Source: Antarcticimicrobium sediminis (GTDB lineage Bacteria > Pseudomonadota > Alphaproteobacteria > Rhodobacterales > Rhodobacteraceae). From it: a stretch of 64,000 nt of DNA. Positions 53,157 through 62,110 of this stretch are shown piece after piece. The position numbers and the translations under genes were made by a program. The notes beneath the pieces were generated by a model, which worked only from the letters and a program-made list of their open reading frames with translations, did not search any database and was not told where the DNA came from. The stretch lies in the NCBI RefSeq assembly GCF_004348975.1, contig NZ_SMFP01000013.1, positions 1 through 64,000 of the forward strand, in the 5' to 3' direction. Position 1 is the stretch's first letter. The number at the start of each line of letters is the position of its first letter.

Positions 53157-55372
53157 CGGATACCCCCCCCCGCGGCCATACCGCCGCCGAGCCCGATCAC
53201 GAATACTCCGCCGATGAGTTGGAGGCGCTGGTCCGGGAATATGACTCTGAGTCAAATTTCCGCCGTCTGGTTGGGCCGACCGCGATTCTGGTAACGGTCG
53301 CTTCGGTCATCCTGTCGCTGTTCCACGTCTATACGGCGGGCTTCGGCCTGCTGAACGAGGTGATGCACCGCACCGTCCACCTGTCCTTCGTGATGGGGCT
53401 GATCTTTCTGGTCTTTCCGCGCAAACGTGCCCATCCGACACCGCGACTCTGGGCGGAATCACTGCTTTTTGCAGGGTTTTACCTTTATATCCTTTACGAT
53501 CTGGTGCTGTCGCTGCCCCCCAGCGGATTGAAGACCGGTTTCACCGTCATGATGCTGGTCCTGATCGCGCTGACGCTGCCCTTCAACCGGCAGGGCGCCG
53601 ATCCTGATAAAGTGGCGCTGCGCGATTGGATCTTTGCCGCTGTCGGCGCAGGCTTCTCGGCCTATCTGGCGGTGTTCTTCAAGCATATCTTCATCGACAA
53701 CGTCGGCAGCCCGTCCGAGCCGGTCTATATGATGGGTCTGGTCGCCATCGTCATGACACTGGAAGCAACGCGGCGCACCATGGGGGCGACGCTGGCCTAT
53801 ATCGGCATCGGCTGTCTGATCTATGCGCTGGTAGGGCCCTATCTGCCGGGGATTCTGGCGCACCGGGGCTATTCGATCACCCGGATCGTCAATCACCTTT
53901 TCGTCGGCACCGAGGGCATCTATGGCGTCGCCGTCGGGGTTGTGGCGACCTATGTGTTCCACTTCGTCCTGTTCGGCATCCTCGCACAGATGAGTGGTCT
54001 GGGTCAGCTTTTCATCGATCTGGCAACGATCATCGCCGGGCGCGCTGCTGGCGGGTCGGCCAAGGTTTCGGTGGTGTCCTCCGGGTTCTTCGGGATGATC
54101 TCAGGCTCGCCCATCGCCAATACGGTGACCACCGGGGCGTTTACCATTCCGCTGATGAAAAAGTCAGGCTTTTCAGGGCGGTTCGCCGGGGCGGTCGAGG
54201 CCTCGGCCTCCTGCGGGGGACAGGTGACGCCACCGATCATGGGCGCTTCGGCCTTCGTCATGACCGAGATGCTGGGCATCCCGTATAACGAGCTGATCCT
54301 GATCGCGATCGTCCCGGCGGCCTTCCATTATATCGCCATCCTGCTGATGGTGCATCTGGAGGCCAAACGGCTGGGGCTGAAAGGGTTGTCGAAAGACAAG
54401 ATTCCGCAGTTCGGCGTGGTTCTGAAAAAATCATGGCACCTGTTCATCCCGCTGGGCGTGATGGTGGCCATGCTTTTGATGCAGTACACGCCGTTCCTCG
54501 CCGCGTTCTGGGGCATCATCCTGACCATCGTGTTTTCCTATGTGCCGCTGATCATGCGACTCCTTGGCAATACCACGATGGATACCAGCACCGCGCTGAC
54601 GCCGCCGCGTCTGGTGCAGGGATTCGAGGATGGCGCGAAATTCGCGCTGGCCATTGGCGCGGCCTGTGCCTGTGTCGGCTTCCTGCTGGGGATGACTACG
54701 CTAACCGGGCTGGGGTTCAAGTTCTCTGCCGCCGTGGTGCAACTGGCCCATGATGTGGCGACCTTCGTCGTCGGGATGGATTTCACAGGGCTGCTGTCGG
54801 AAAATGGTCTGGCGTTGTTCTTTGGGCTGATCTTTGTCGCCATCGCCTGCATTGTAATGGGGGCGGGGATCCCGACCACGCCAACCTATATCATCCTTGC
54901 CTCGATTGCCGCGCCGGCGCTGATGGAGTTCGGCGTCCCGCTGATCGCCACTCACTTCTTTGTCTTCTACTTCGGCGTGCTGGCGGATGTGACGCCACCG
55001 GTGGCGCTGGCGGCCTATGCGGCGGCGGGGCTGGCGCGCAGCGAACCGATGACCACGGGCACCACGGCGTTCCGGCTGTCGATGGGTAAGGCGCTGGTGC
55101 CGTTCATGTTCATCTATGCGCCCAGCCTGCTTTTCGTCGATTTCTCGGCGCTGGAGTTCATCACCGCGCTGTTGTCTGGGTTGATGGGAATTCTGGCTCT
55201 GTCCGCGGCCTATATCGGTTGGTTCCGCCACGATCTCGTGTTGGTAGAAAAGCTGGCGCTGACCATTGGCGGGCTGTTCCTGATCTCGACCCACTGGGCC
55301 GCGATTACCATCGGGGCGCTGCTGGTTCTGGGGGTGCTGATGCGCCCGACGCGCAGCGCAACCATGGCCTGA
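53153..55372 (+). CDS. TAXI-TRAP transporter fused permease
   Basis: A 739-residue fused DctQM-type permease. A charged N-terminal segment of about 45 residues precedes the first membrane span. Conserved stretches are GGSAKVSVVSSGFFGMISGSP, ASASCGGQVTPPIMGASAFVM and DVTPPVALAAYAAAGLARSE. The start is TTG at 53153, overlapping the DUF1850 stop, behind GAGGAGACATCCCC. It is longer than the first TRAP permease of the window. Confidence 0.92.
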   Translation: MTDTPPRGHTAAEPDHEYSADELEALVREYDSESNFRRLVGPTAILVTVASVILSLFHVYTAGFGLLNEVMHRTVHLSFVMGLIFLVFPRKRAHPTPRLWAESLLFAGFYLYILYDLVLSLPPSGLKTGFTVMMLVLIALTLPFNRQGADPDKVALRDWIFAAVGAGFSAYLAVFFKHIFIDNVGSPSEPVYMMGLVAIVMTLEATRRTMGATLAYIGIGCLIYALVGPYLPGILAHRGYSITRIVNHLFVGTEGIYGVAVGVVATYVFHFVLFGILAQMSGLGQLFIDLATIIAGRAAGGSAKVSVVSSGFFGMISGSPIANTVTTGAFTIPLMKKSGFSGRFAGAVEASASCGGQVTPPIMGASAFVMTEMLGIPYNELILIAIVPAAFHYIAILLMVHLEAKRLGLKGLSKDKIPQFGVVLKKSWHLFIPLGVMVAMLLMQYTPFLAAFWGIILTIVFSYVPLIMRLLGNTTMDTSTALTPPRLVQGFEDGAKFALAIGAACACVGFLLGMTTLTGLGFKFSAAVVQLAHDVATFVVGMDFTGLLSENGLALFFGLIFVAIACIVMGAGIPTTPTYIILASIAAPALMEFGVPLIATHFFVFYFGVLADVTPPVALAAYAAAGLARSEPMTTGTTAFRLSMGKALVPFMFIYAPSLLFVDFSALEFITALLSGLMGILALSAAYIGWFRHDLVLVEKLALTIGGLFLISTHWAAITIGALLVLGVLMRPTRSATMA

Positions 55373-55389
55373 CGGAGGCCTGAACGCGA

Positions 55390-55416
55390 CATGACGGCAC
55401 CAAGGATGCCGTCATG
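55390..55416 (+). terminator. Hairpin after the second TRAP operon
   Basis: Perfect 10-base arms CATGACGGCA (55390-55399) and TGCCGTCATG (55407-55416) around a 7-base loop, 17 bases after the permease stop, followed by CGCTTTCC. Confidence 0.7.
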
Positions 55417-55436
55417 CGCTTTCCTGACGAAATGGG

Positions 55437-55483
55437 GCCACGACGATAGCCGGTCGGCGGTATTGGCCAGCACTCGTCGTGGC
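55437..55483 (-). terminator. Inverted repeat after the 3-hydroxyisobutyrate-dehydrogenase-like gene
   Basis: Perfect 10-base arms GCCACGACGA (55437-55446) and TCGTCGTGGC (55474-55483), separated by 27 bases, directly beyond the stop of the leftward gene. The long loop makes it a weaker terminator candidate. Confidence 0.45.
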
Positions 55484-55488
55484 GCGGA

Positions 55489-56367
55489 TCAGTCTGCGTT
55501 GCTGCGGAAAATGCGGACCAGTTCGGGCACATAGGCCTGGCCTTGGCCAGCATCCACCGCAGAGGAGAGCGCATTGGCCACGCCATCGGCGATGATCTTC
55601 TGCGCCCCGGCGGCATCGGACATGGCGCGGTAATAGTTGATGTCTTTCTGCGCGTTGCTGACAAAGAACGGCAGCCCTTCGCGGTCGCCTTCGGTGATGA
55701 ACGGCGCCAGACGCTGAAGCGCGGCGCTGGCCCCGCCGCCATTGGCCAGAACGTCAACAAAGACCTTGGGATCAATCCCCGCATCTGCGGATTGCGCGGC
55801 GGCCTCGGCCAGCAGGGTCATGAACCCGACCGACACATAATTGTGCAGCAGCTTGAGCCGGTGACCATCACCGAGCGCACCGACGTGATCCACGGTTTCG
55901 GTGAACGAGGCCAGCACCGGGCGAACCCTTTCTAGCACGGCGGCATCCCCGCCCACCAACAAGTTCAGCGTTCCCTCATGGGCGTGTTTGGCGGTGCGGG
56001 TCATCGGCGCGTCAAGATACTCGCCGCCGACTGCTTTGATCGCCGCGCCCATGCGCACAGTGGAGTCAGGCAGCGCGGTCGAGCAATCGACGATCACTGT
56101 GCCCGGTTTCAATCCCGAAACGACACCGTTTTCGCCAGTGACGATCGCTTCAACCTGGGGAGAGCCGGTGACGCAAAGGATCACCACATCCGAGGCCGCG
56201 GCCACCTCGGCAGGGGTGGCGCAGGCTTGGGCGCCAAGACCGACAATCTCGTCCACTGGCTGGTTTCCCGGATGGTCCAGAAAGCTGAGCGTGAAACCGC
56301 CCCGAGCCAAGACGTTCCGGGCAATCCCGTGGCCCATAAGGCCGACTCCGATAATTCCGACGTTCAT
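55489..56367 (-). CDS. 3-hydroxyisobutyrate dehydrogenase-family protein
   Basis: A 292-residue beta-hydroxyacid dehydrogenase. The NAD(P) motif is VGIIGVGLMGHGIARNVLARGG, the second signature is YLDAPMTRTAKHAHEGTLNLLVGG, and the catalytic lysine is in GHRLKLLHNYVSVGF. The usual DxPVSGG motif is DAPMTRT here, so the substrate differs from ordinary 3-hydroxyisobutyrate or tartronate semialdehyde enzymes. The ATG at 56367 has GAGGAGAACACT upstream. It converges on the second TRAP operon and may process what that transporter brings in. Confidence 0.88.
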   Translation of the reverse strand: MNVGIIGVGLMGHGIARNVLARGGFTLSFLDHPGNQPVDEIVGLGAQACATPAEVAAASDVVILCVTGSPQVEAIVTGENGVVSGLKPGTVIVDCSTALPDSTVRMGAAIKAVGGEYLDAPMTRTAKHAHEGTLNLLVGGDAAVLERVRPVLASFTETVDHVGALGDGHRLKLLHNYVSVGFMTLLAEAAAQSADAGIDPKVFVDVLANGGGASAALQRLAPFITEGDREGLPFFVSNAQKDINYYRAMSDAAGAQKIIADGVANALSSAVDAGQGQAYVPELVRIFRSNAD

Positions 56368-56840
56368 AGTGTTCTCCTCATCGACCTTCCCGGCCCCTCG
56401 GCGTTGCGTGCCAATGCCTCTGGCGGGATTTACATCTCCCCACGGGTTAACCGACAGCGGCGCGGTGGGAAAGAACCCGCAAGGGGCGGAGGCTGTCATT
56501 TTCTGAATCCCTGTTCTGCTTTCTTGACTGCCGGAGGTGGGCCAACTCCGACGGTCGGGGTAAAATTGATCCAATATTTGAGCGCAGAGCATTGATTTAA
56601 GTGGTAAACATGTTTTCTGCACAGCTCGTCAGAAAATCAGATTTGCGGTAATAGCAGCTCCTCGTCATGTTTGCCCGACACCGGCTTTGCTGCGTCAGCG
56701 GCGGTTGCGTGTTCCCGTAAGGAGACGGGACGGCCCGGGATCGGGCTTTTTGGAGGATTTTGCGTCTGTCATCAACGAGCGGCCCCGGAACCATCCGTCC
56801 GGGGGCTGTCTCTCTGTGGCCGTCGCGAAGGGGAGGCTGC
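56368..56840. other. Divergent intergenic region before the sugar ABC operon
   Basis: A 473-base region without a gene that I can support. Its centre (about 56560-56660) is A/T-rich. It contains the palindrome AAACATGTTT (56606-56615), which extends to GTAAACATGTTTTC with one mismatched pair. No clear promoter could be fixed. It should hold the promoters of both the leftward dehydrogenase and the rightward transporter. Confidence 0.45.
56606..56615. promoter_or_regulatory. Palindromic operator candidate
   Basis: AAACATGTTT is a perfect 10-base palindrome in the A/T-rich centre of the region, 226 bases upstream of the first transporter gene. Confidence 0.35.
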
Positions 56841-57848
56841 ATGGTTTCGACAGAACAGAACGCGGAACAAAGCCGCAAACGCGGTGCATTCAAGGTGACT
56901 CAGGAAGGGGTCGTAACCGCGATTGCGGTGGTCCTTTTCATCGTCTTTTCCGTGGTATTGGACAGGTTTCTGACCCAGGGCAACATTCTGGCATTGCTGA
57001 AAAACGTTGCAATTCTGGGGATGCTGGCCGTGGGCATGGGGTTTGTCGTGGTGGGCCGCGGCATCGACCTGACCATGGTGGCGGTGATGGTCGTGGGAGT
57101 CGCCTTTGCGATCTGGATGTCGACACAGGGCTTTGGCTTCGGCGAGGCGATTGCCATCGGCGCGGTTCTGGTCGCGCTGTGTGGTCTGGTGACGGGCGTT
57201 CTGATCGCCGTGGCCGAGGTGCCGCCGATCTTTGCCACGCTTGCCATGGCCTCGGTGGTCTATGGCGGCGGCCGCGTCGCGTTCACGTCTGATGTTCTTT
57301 ATGCCCCGGCCGGGATCGAATGGCTGACCTATATCGGGTCGGGAAATCTGTTCGGCATTCCGGTCTCGGTTCTCATCTTTGCGCTGGTGGCGGCGCTGAT
57401 CGCGCTGTTCCTGAAGTTCACCCGCTTTGGGCGCTTTGTCTACGCGACAGGCGACAATCCGGCGGCGGCACGAACATCGGGACTGCCGTCGCGGCCAGTC
57501 GTGATTACCCAATACGTGATCTCGGCCTTGATCGCCTATGGCGCCGGTATCCTGCTGACGGGCCTCGTGTCGGGCATCAATACCCGGTTGTACAATTCAA
57601 CACTGATTTATGACGTTTTGCTGGTCGTCGTCTTGGGCGGCATCAGCCTGTCGGGCGGGCAGGGCGGCGTGCGCAACGTGTTGGTTGGCACGGTCCTTGT
57701 CGGCATCCTGATCAACGGGATGACGATCATGAACTTCAGCTACACGAGCCAGAACCTGATCAAAAGCGTGATCCTTCTGGCAGCGCTCGCGTTCGACGCG
57801 GTGATCAATCCGCGTGACGAACAGACATCGCAAAGTGGCGATATCTGA
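56841..57848 (+). CDS. Ribose-type ABC transporter permease
   Basis: A 335-residue RbsC/XylH-type permease with eight to ten hydrophobic segments. Marks are ILGMLAVGMGFVVVGRGIDLTM, VAEVPPIFATLAMASVVYGG, FVYATGDNPAAARTSGLP and LGGISLSGGQGGVRNVLVG. The ATG at 56841 follows GGGAGGCTGC. A charged N-terminal segment of about 25 residues lies before the first span. It is the first gene of the operon and must pair with the fused permease two genes later. Confidence 0.9.
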   Translation: MVSTEQNAEQSRKRGAFKVTQEGVVTAIAVVLFIVFSVVLDRFLTQGNILALLKNVAILGMLAVGMGFVVVGRGIDLTMVAVMVVGVAFAIWMSTQGFGFGEAIAIGAVLVALCGLVTGVLIAVAEVPPIFATLAMASVVYGGGRVAFTSDVLYAPAGIEWLTYIGSGNLFGIPVSVLIFALVAALIALFLKFTRFGRFVYATGDNPAAARTSGLPSRPVVITQYVISALIAYGAGILLTGLVSGINTRLYNSTLIYDVLLVVVLGGISLSGGQGGVRNVLVGTVLVGILINGMTIMNFSYTSQNLIKSVILLAALAFDAVINPRDEQTSQSGDI

Positions 57849-57884
57849 CGACCAAGACCAATCATTTAGGGAGGAAACCAAATC

Positions 57885-58892
57885 ATGATGTTCAAGAAAG
57901 TGGCAGTCGCCGCGCTGATCGCGACAACGGTATTGACCGTTCCTGCGGCAGCAAAAGAGATCGAACAGGTCGGTCGTGCGACCTATCTCGAAGCGCTCAA
58001 GGGCAAGCGGGTCATCTTCATCCCGCTGTCGCAGGGGATGGACCTCAATCAGGCATGGACCGCTGTCTGGGAGCGCCACGCCGCTCGCTACGGGTTCGAC
58101 TTTCAAGTGCGGGACCCGAACATGGATACCGCGGCCGGGATCCGCGCCTTGCAAGGCGCCATTGGCGACAAGCCGGATGTTCTGATCGTGCAGAACCCCG
58201 ATGTGCAGACCTATGCCCGCGCGCTGAAACAGGCGCAGCAGGCCGGCATCAAGATTCTGCAGATCAACATGCAGTCAATCACCCAGACTGATAGCTATGT
58301 CGGCAATGACTGGATCGAGATGGGCCGTCTGGAAGCGGGCGAACTGGCCAAAACCTGCCTTGCAGAGGGGGCCCCGTCGAAAAAGATCGTCTGGCTTGCA
58401 GGCGTCCAGACCGGTGCCGCCAACATCTATATGCGCGAAGGGCTTGACCAGATCCTGGCCGAGAACCCGGAGCTGGAACTGGTGTCCGATCAGCCTGCCG
58501 ATTACGACAGCGAAAAGGCGCGCCAGATCACTGAGACGGTGTTGCAACAACACCCCGACCTGTGCGGGATCATGGGCATCTGGGACAACGCGGAAGTGGG
58601 GGCCGGGGCTGCTGTCGTGGCTGCGGGCAAGCAGGATCAGGTAACCATTGTGACCAATGGGGCCGGTGCGATGACCGCCTGTGACAGCATCGAAAAAGGC
58701 ATGTTGGACGTTGTGTACAACTTCAACGCCCCGATTCAGGCAGAGATCGCGGCACAGCAGATTTCAGAGTTCCTGCAACACCCCGAACGCCCGGCCGGAT
58801 CAGAAAAGACCGTGTTTTTCGGGCCGATCACCCGCGTTGACGCAAACAACGCGACGGGCCGGAACTGCTGGACCATTGATCAGCTGAAGTAA
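57885..58892 (+). CDS. Ribose-type ABC transporter substrate-binding protein
   Basis: A 335-residue periplasmic binding protein of the type I (RbsB-like) fold. The signal peptide is FKKVAVAALIATTVLTVPAAA. The mature part has VIFIPLSQGMDLNQAWTAVW, GAIGDKPDVLIVQNPDVQTYA, VGNDWIEMGRLEAGELA and CGIMGIWDNAEVGAGAAVV. The first pocket lacks the usual Asn-aromatic sugar signature, so the ligand may not be a simple pentose. The ATG follows AGGGAGGAAACCAAATC. Confidence 0.88.
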   Translation: MMFKKVAVAALIATTVLTVPAAAKEIEQVGRATYLEALKGKRVIFIPLSQGMDLNQAWTAVWERHAARYGFDFQVRDPNMDTAAGIRALQGAIGDKPDVLIVQNPDVQTYARALKQAQQAGIKILQINMQSITQTDSYVGNDWIEMGRLEAGELAKTCLAEGAPSKKIVWLAGVQTGAANIYMREGLDQILAENPELELVSDQPADYDSEKARQITETVLQQHPDLCGIMGIWDNAEVGAGAAVVAAGKQDQVTIVTNGAGAMTACDSIEKGMLDVVYNFNAPIQAEIAAQQISEFLQHPERPAGSEKTVFFGPITRVDANNATGRNCWTIDQLK

Positions 58893-58904
58893 GGACACCT
58901 ACAG

Positions 58905-61019
58905 ATGAGCCTCTCTCAATCCATCGTCCGGTGGCGCTATCGGCTGTTGCCCGATCATGTCATGGGCGAAATCCTGAACAAGAAATGGGCCGATAGCGCG
59001 ATCCCGTTCTTTGCGCTGGTGCTGATCGTCGCGATCTTCGGGTCCATCGTGCCCCGGTTTTTCGAGTTTAGCACCATGTCCATTCTGTCCGCTCAGGTGG
59101 CGGAGCTGGGGCTTGTCGTGTTGGGATTGTCCATTGTGATGATCTCGGGTGGGATCGACCTTTCGGTCGGTTCCACCTTTGCGCTGACCGTGACCACGGC
59201 GCTTTATATGATGAACGTGCAAGGCGCGAGCCTTGGCACCGGCCTTGTTGCGACGCTGGGCGTCGGCGTGGCCTGCGGCGCGATCAATGGGTTTCTGGTC
59301 GGCATCCTGCGGATGCGGGCCTTTCTGACCACGCTGGTTACGCTGATTATCTATCGGTCGATCTTTGACATCGTCTTCCCAAAGATTTCCACCGATATCG
59401 TGATGAATTACCCGGAGTCCCCGGTGTTCGAATTTCTCGGGATCGGGCTGATCTGGGGGTTGCCGGTTTCGTTCCTGCTGATGGCGCTTGTGTCCATCGC
59501 GCTGCATATCGTGCTGTCGCGCGGGCGTTATGGATGGCGGCTCATGGCTGTGGGCGGGGCGCGACGATCGGCGCATAACGCGGGCATCAACGTGCGGTGG
59601 ACCGTGTTTTCCGCCTATGTCGCCTGTTCCGCCTTCGTGGCCTTGGCAGCCTTTCTGTTCTCTGCCCGTATCGGGTCAGCCGCGTCGGACATTGGAGCCG
59701 GTCTGGAGTTGCAGGCGCTGACGGCGACGGTGCTTGGCGGCATTTCGCTGGGCGGTGGGCGCGGATCGGTGTCCAAGGCGCTGATGGGCACGCTGTTTGT
59801 GCTCATGCTGTCGAATTCACTGCTGGCGCTTGGCATTCCCGGCCCGGTCAATTCGCTGCTGCTGGGGCTGATCCTGGTGGTTGCCGTGTTTCTGGATGTG
59901 CGTTGGGTCAAGAACCGGCACAAACTGCTGCGCGCTGTCTATATCTCACCGACCTATAACAAGATGCCGCCGGCGATCTCGACCGATGACGGCCCGATGG
60001 AACCGAACGACCGGTTGCGCGAAGTGGGCGTTATCGGACTGGGGACCATGGATGGCGCCGAAGACGTGATCTTTGACCGCGACGACAACCTTTACACCGG
60101 CAGTCGCCATGGCGATATCCTGCGCTGGTTCCCGCCCGACTATACCCGGCACGAAGTCTTTGCCCATATCGGCGGGGCGCCGATGGGGATGGTGTTCGAC
60201 GCAGCAGGCAACATGTCGGTCTGTGTCGGCGGCATGGGGCTGTATCAGATCACACCGGAGGGAAAGGTCAGCCTGCAGACTGGTGAGACCAACCGAAGCT
60301 GGACCTCGGTTGCCGATGACTCGGTGATGAAGCTGGCGGATGATTGCGATATTCTTCCCGATGGGCGGATCATCTTTTCCGAGGCGACCGTGCGGTTCGA
60401 GATGCACGACTGGTATGCCGATGCGCTGGAAAGCCGGGGCAACGGGCGGTTGATCTGTTTCGATCCCAAGACCGGGACGACAAAGACACTTAAGAACAAT
60501 CTGATCTTCCCCAATGGGGTCTGTACCTCATACGACGGGGAGTCGGTGCTCTTTGCCGAAAGCTGGGCCTGCCGGATCAGCCGCTATTACTATGCGGGGC
60601 CGAAGGCGGGCACGGTCGAGCGGGTCATCGAAGGTCTGCCGGGGTATCCCGACAACATCAACCGCGCGTCTGACGGAACCTATTGGCTGGCCTTGATGGG
60701 CTCGCGCACACCCGCGCTTGACCTGTCGCTGGAAATGCCCGCGTTCCGCCGCCGGATGGCGCGGCGGGTCTCGGAAGATGCGTGGCTGATGCCGAACCTG
60801 AACACCGGCTGTGTGCTCAAGTTCAACGAAAAGGGCGAGATCCTGGAAAGCCTATGGGATCTGGGCGGGCAGAAGCACCCGATGATCACCTCGATGCGCG
60901 AACACAAGGGCACGCTGTATCTCTGCGGTATTTTCAACAATCGCATGGGCACGCTCAAGCTGCCCGATGCCGATCAGACCTGGTGCGGGTTGGACAGCTA
61001 TTGGAGGAAACCGGAATGA
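58905..61019 (+). CDS. ABC permease fused to a strictosidine-synthase-like beta-propeller
   Basis: A 704-residue fusion in one uninterrupted frame. Residues about 1-335 are a complete RbsC-type permease (LGLSIVMISGGIDLSVGSTFAL, MRAFLTTLVTLIIYRS, LGGISLGGGRGSVSKALMG, ending VRWVKNRHKLL). After a linker of about 30 residues, residues about 365-704 are a six-bladed SMP-30/strictosidine-synthase-like propeller (GAEDVIFDRDDNLYTGSRHG, IFPNGVCTSYDGESVLFAE, the family mark GLPGYPDNINRASDGTYWLA). RbsC C-termini are cytoplasmic, so the propeller should face the cytosol and meet the incoming substrate. Propellers of this group are metal-dependent lactonases or esterases. It overlaps the next gene by four bases. 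Confidence 0.88.
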   Translation: MSLSQSIVRWRYRLLPDHVMGEILNKKWADSAIPFFALVLIVAIFGSIVPRFFEFSTMSILSAQVAELGLVVLGLSIVMISGGIDLSVGSTFALTVTTALYMMNVQGASLGTGLVATLGVGVACGAINGFLVGILRMRAFLTTLVTLIIYRSIFDIVFPKISTDIVMNYPESPVFEFLGIGLIWGLPVSFLLMALVSIALHIVLSRGRYGWRLMAVGGARRSAHNAGINVRWTVFSAYVACSAFVALAAFLFSARIGSAASDIGAGLELQALTATVLGGISLGGGRGSVSKALMGTLFVLMLSNSLLALGIPGPVNSLLLGLILVVAVFLDVRWVKNRHKLLRAVYISPTYNKMPPAISTDDGPMEPNDRLREVGVIGLGTMDGAEDVIFDRDDNLYTGSRHGDILRWFPPDYTRHEVFAHIGGAPMGMVFDAAGNMSVCVGGMGLYQITPEGKVSLQTGETNRSWTSVADDSVMKLADDCDILPDGRIIFSEATVRFEMHDWYADALESRGNGRLICFDPKTGTTKTLKNNLIFPNGVCTSYDGESVLFAESWACRISRYYYAGPKAGTVERVIEGLPGYPDNINRASDGTYWLALMGSRTPALDLSLEMPAFRRRMARRVSEDAWLMPNLNTGCVLKFNEKGEILESLWDLGGQKHPMITSMREHKGTLYLCGIFNNRMGTLKLPDADQTWCGLDSYWRKPE

Positions 61020-62107
61020 CTGCGATCCGACGTTTCATTGACCGTCGTCTGGGGCGTGGCGAGGCCGCGATCACCGTGCCGATCCTCGATGGACCGCTGA
61101 TGCCGAATGCCGCCTTGGACAACGCCGAGGTCTTTGCCGAGATCAACAACGTTGATAATCTGGTCGCGGCTGAAAAAGGGTTGTTCTGTTCCTCGGGAAA
61201 TACCTTACTCCGGCTGCGCTGGGGCGAGGCCACGGCAGAGGAGGAGGCGCGTTTTGACGCCCCGATTTCGGCCATGGCCGGGGGCAAGGGCATGCTGGCC
61301 CTTGGAATCGAAGGGCAGGGCGTCGTGATCCGGGGCGGGCCGCATGATGGCCGCTGCTTTGGCGGAGCAGGCGAAACCGGACCGGTCTATCCAACATCGC
61401 TGGCGTTCCTGGACAGCAATACCGTTTTGGCGACCGAGGGCTCTGATCGCAACAGCGCCGCGAACTGGCGGCGCGACCTGATGGAAAAGGGTCGCCGTGG
61501 CAGCCTGTGGCGGCTCGACCTTGAGACTGGAAACGCGACGCGCATCCTTGGTGATCTGGCCTGGGCATCGGGCATTGCCCTGACCGGATCACAGCGGATC
61601 TGGGTGGCGGAAAGCTGGCGACACCGGGTGATCACGGTCGATCTGGCCACTGGCACAAGCACGCCTGTTCTCGAACACCTGCCGGCCTATCCGGCGCGGA
61701 TTGCCCCGGCCGTAAATGCGGGGTTCTGGCTCAGCTTCTATTCGGTGCGCAATCAGCTGGTCGAATTCATCCTGCGCGAGGACGACTATCGCCAACGGAT
61801 GCTGGCAGAGGTTCCCGAGCCGTACTGGATGGCCCCGGCTCTAGCGTCGGGCCTGTCGTTCCGGGAACCGATGCAGGGCAGCCAGTTGAAACAGATGGGC
61901 GTCATGAAACCCTATGCCGTGACCCGGTCTTATGGGTTGGTGGTGCAGTGCGATCCGCAGATGCGTCCGCTGCGCAGTTTCCATTCGCGGGCGGATGGCG
62001 TGATGCATGGCTGCGTTTCGGTCTGCGAACGGGGTGACGAACTGTATGTGGCGTCAAAGGGTGCAGGGCGACTCCTGCGGCTGGCCGACGTGGCACGGGA
62101 GGGTTGA
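61016..62107 (+). CDS. Free-standing SMP-30/strictosidine-synthase-like propeller protein
   Basis: A 363-residue soluble protein without a signal peptide. Its repeated blades (TSLAFLDSNTVLATEGSD, WASGIALTGSQRIWVAESWRHRV, LPAYPARIAPAVNAGFWLSF, DGVMHGCVSVCERGDELYVAS) show it to be a second six-bladed propeller of the same broad family as the domain fused to the preceding permease. It is divergent from it in sequence: the PGYPDNI motif is PAYPARI here. The ATG at 61016 overlaps the previous stop. The upstream open frame lies inside the fusion gene. A lactonase or hydrolase role on the transported compound is inferred. Confidence 0.82.
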   Translation: MTAIRRFIDRRLGRGEAAITVPILDGPLMPNAALDNAEVFAEINNVDNLVAAEKGLFCSSGNTLLRLRWGEATAEEEARFDAPISAMAGGKGMLALGIEGQGVVIRGGPHDGRCFGGAGETGPVYPTSLAFLDSNTVLATEGSDRNSAANWRRDLMEKGRRGSLWRLDLETGNATRILGDLAWASGIALTGSQRIWVAESWRHRVITVDLATGTSTPVLEHLPAYPARIAPAVNAGFWLSFYSVRNQLVEFILREDDYRQRMLAEVPEPYWMAPALASGLSFREPMQGSQLKQMGVMKPYAVTRSYGLVVQCDPQMRPLRSFHSRADGVMHGCVSVCERGDELYVASKGAGRLLRLADVAREG

Positions 62108-62110
62108 GAG

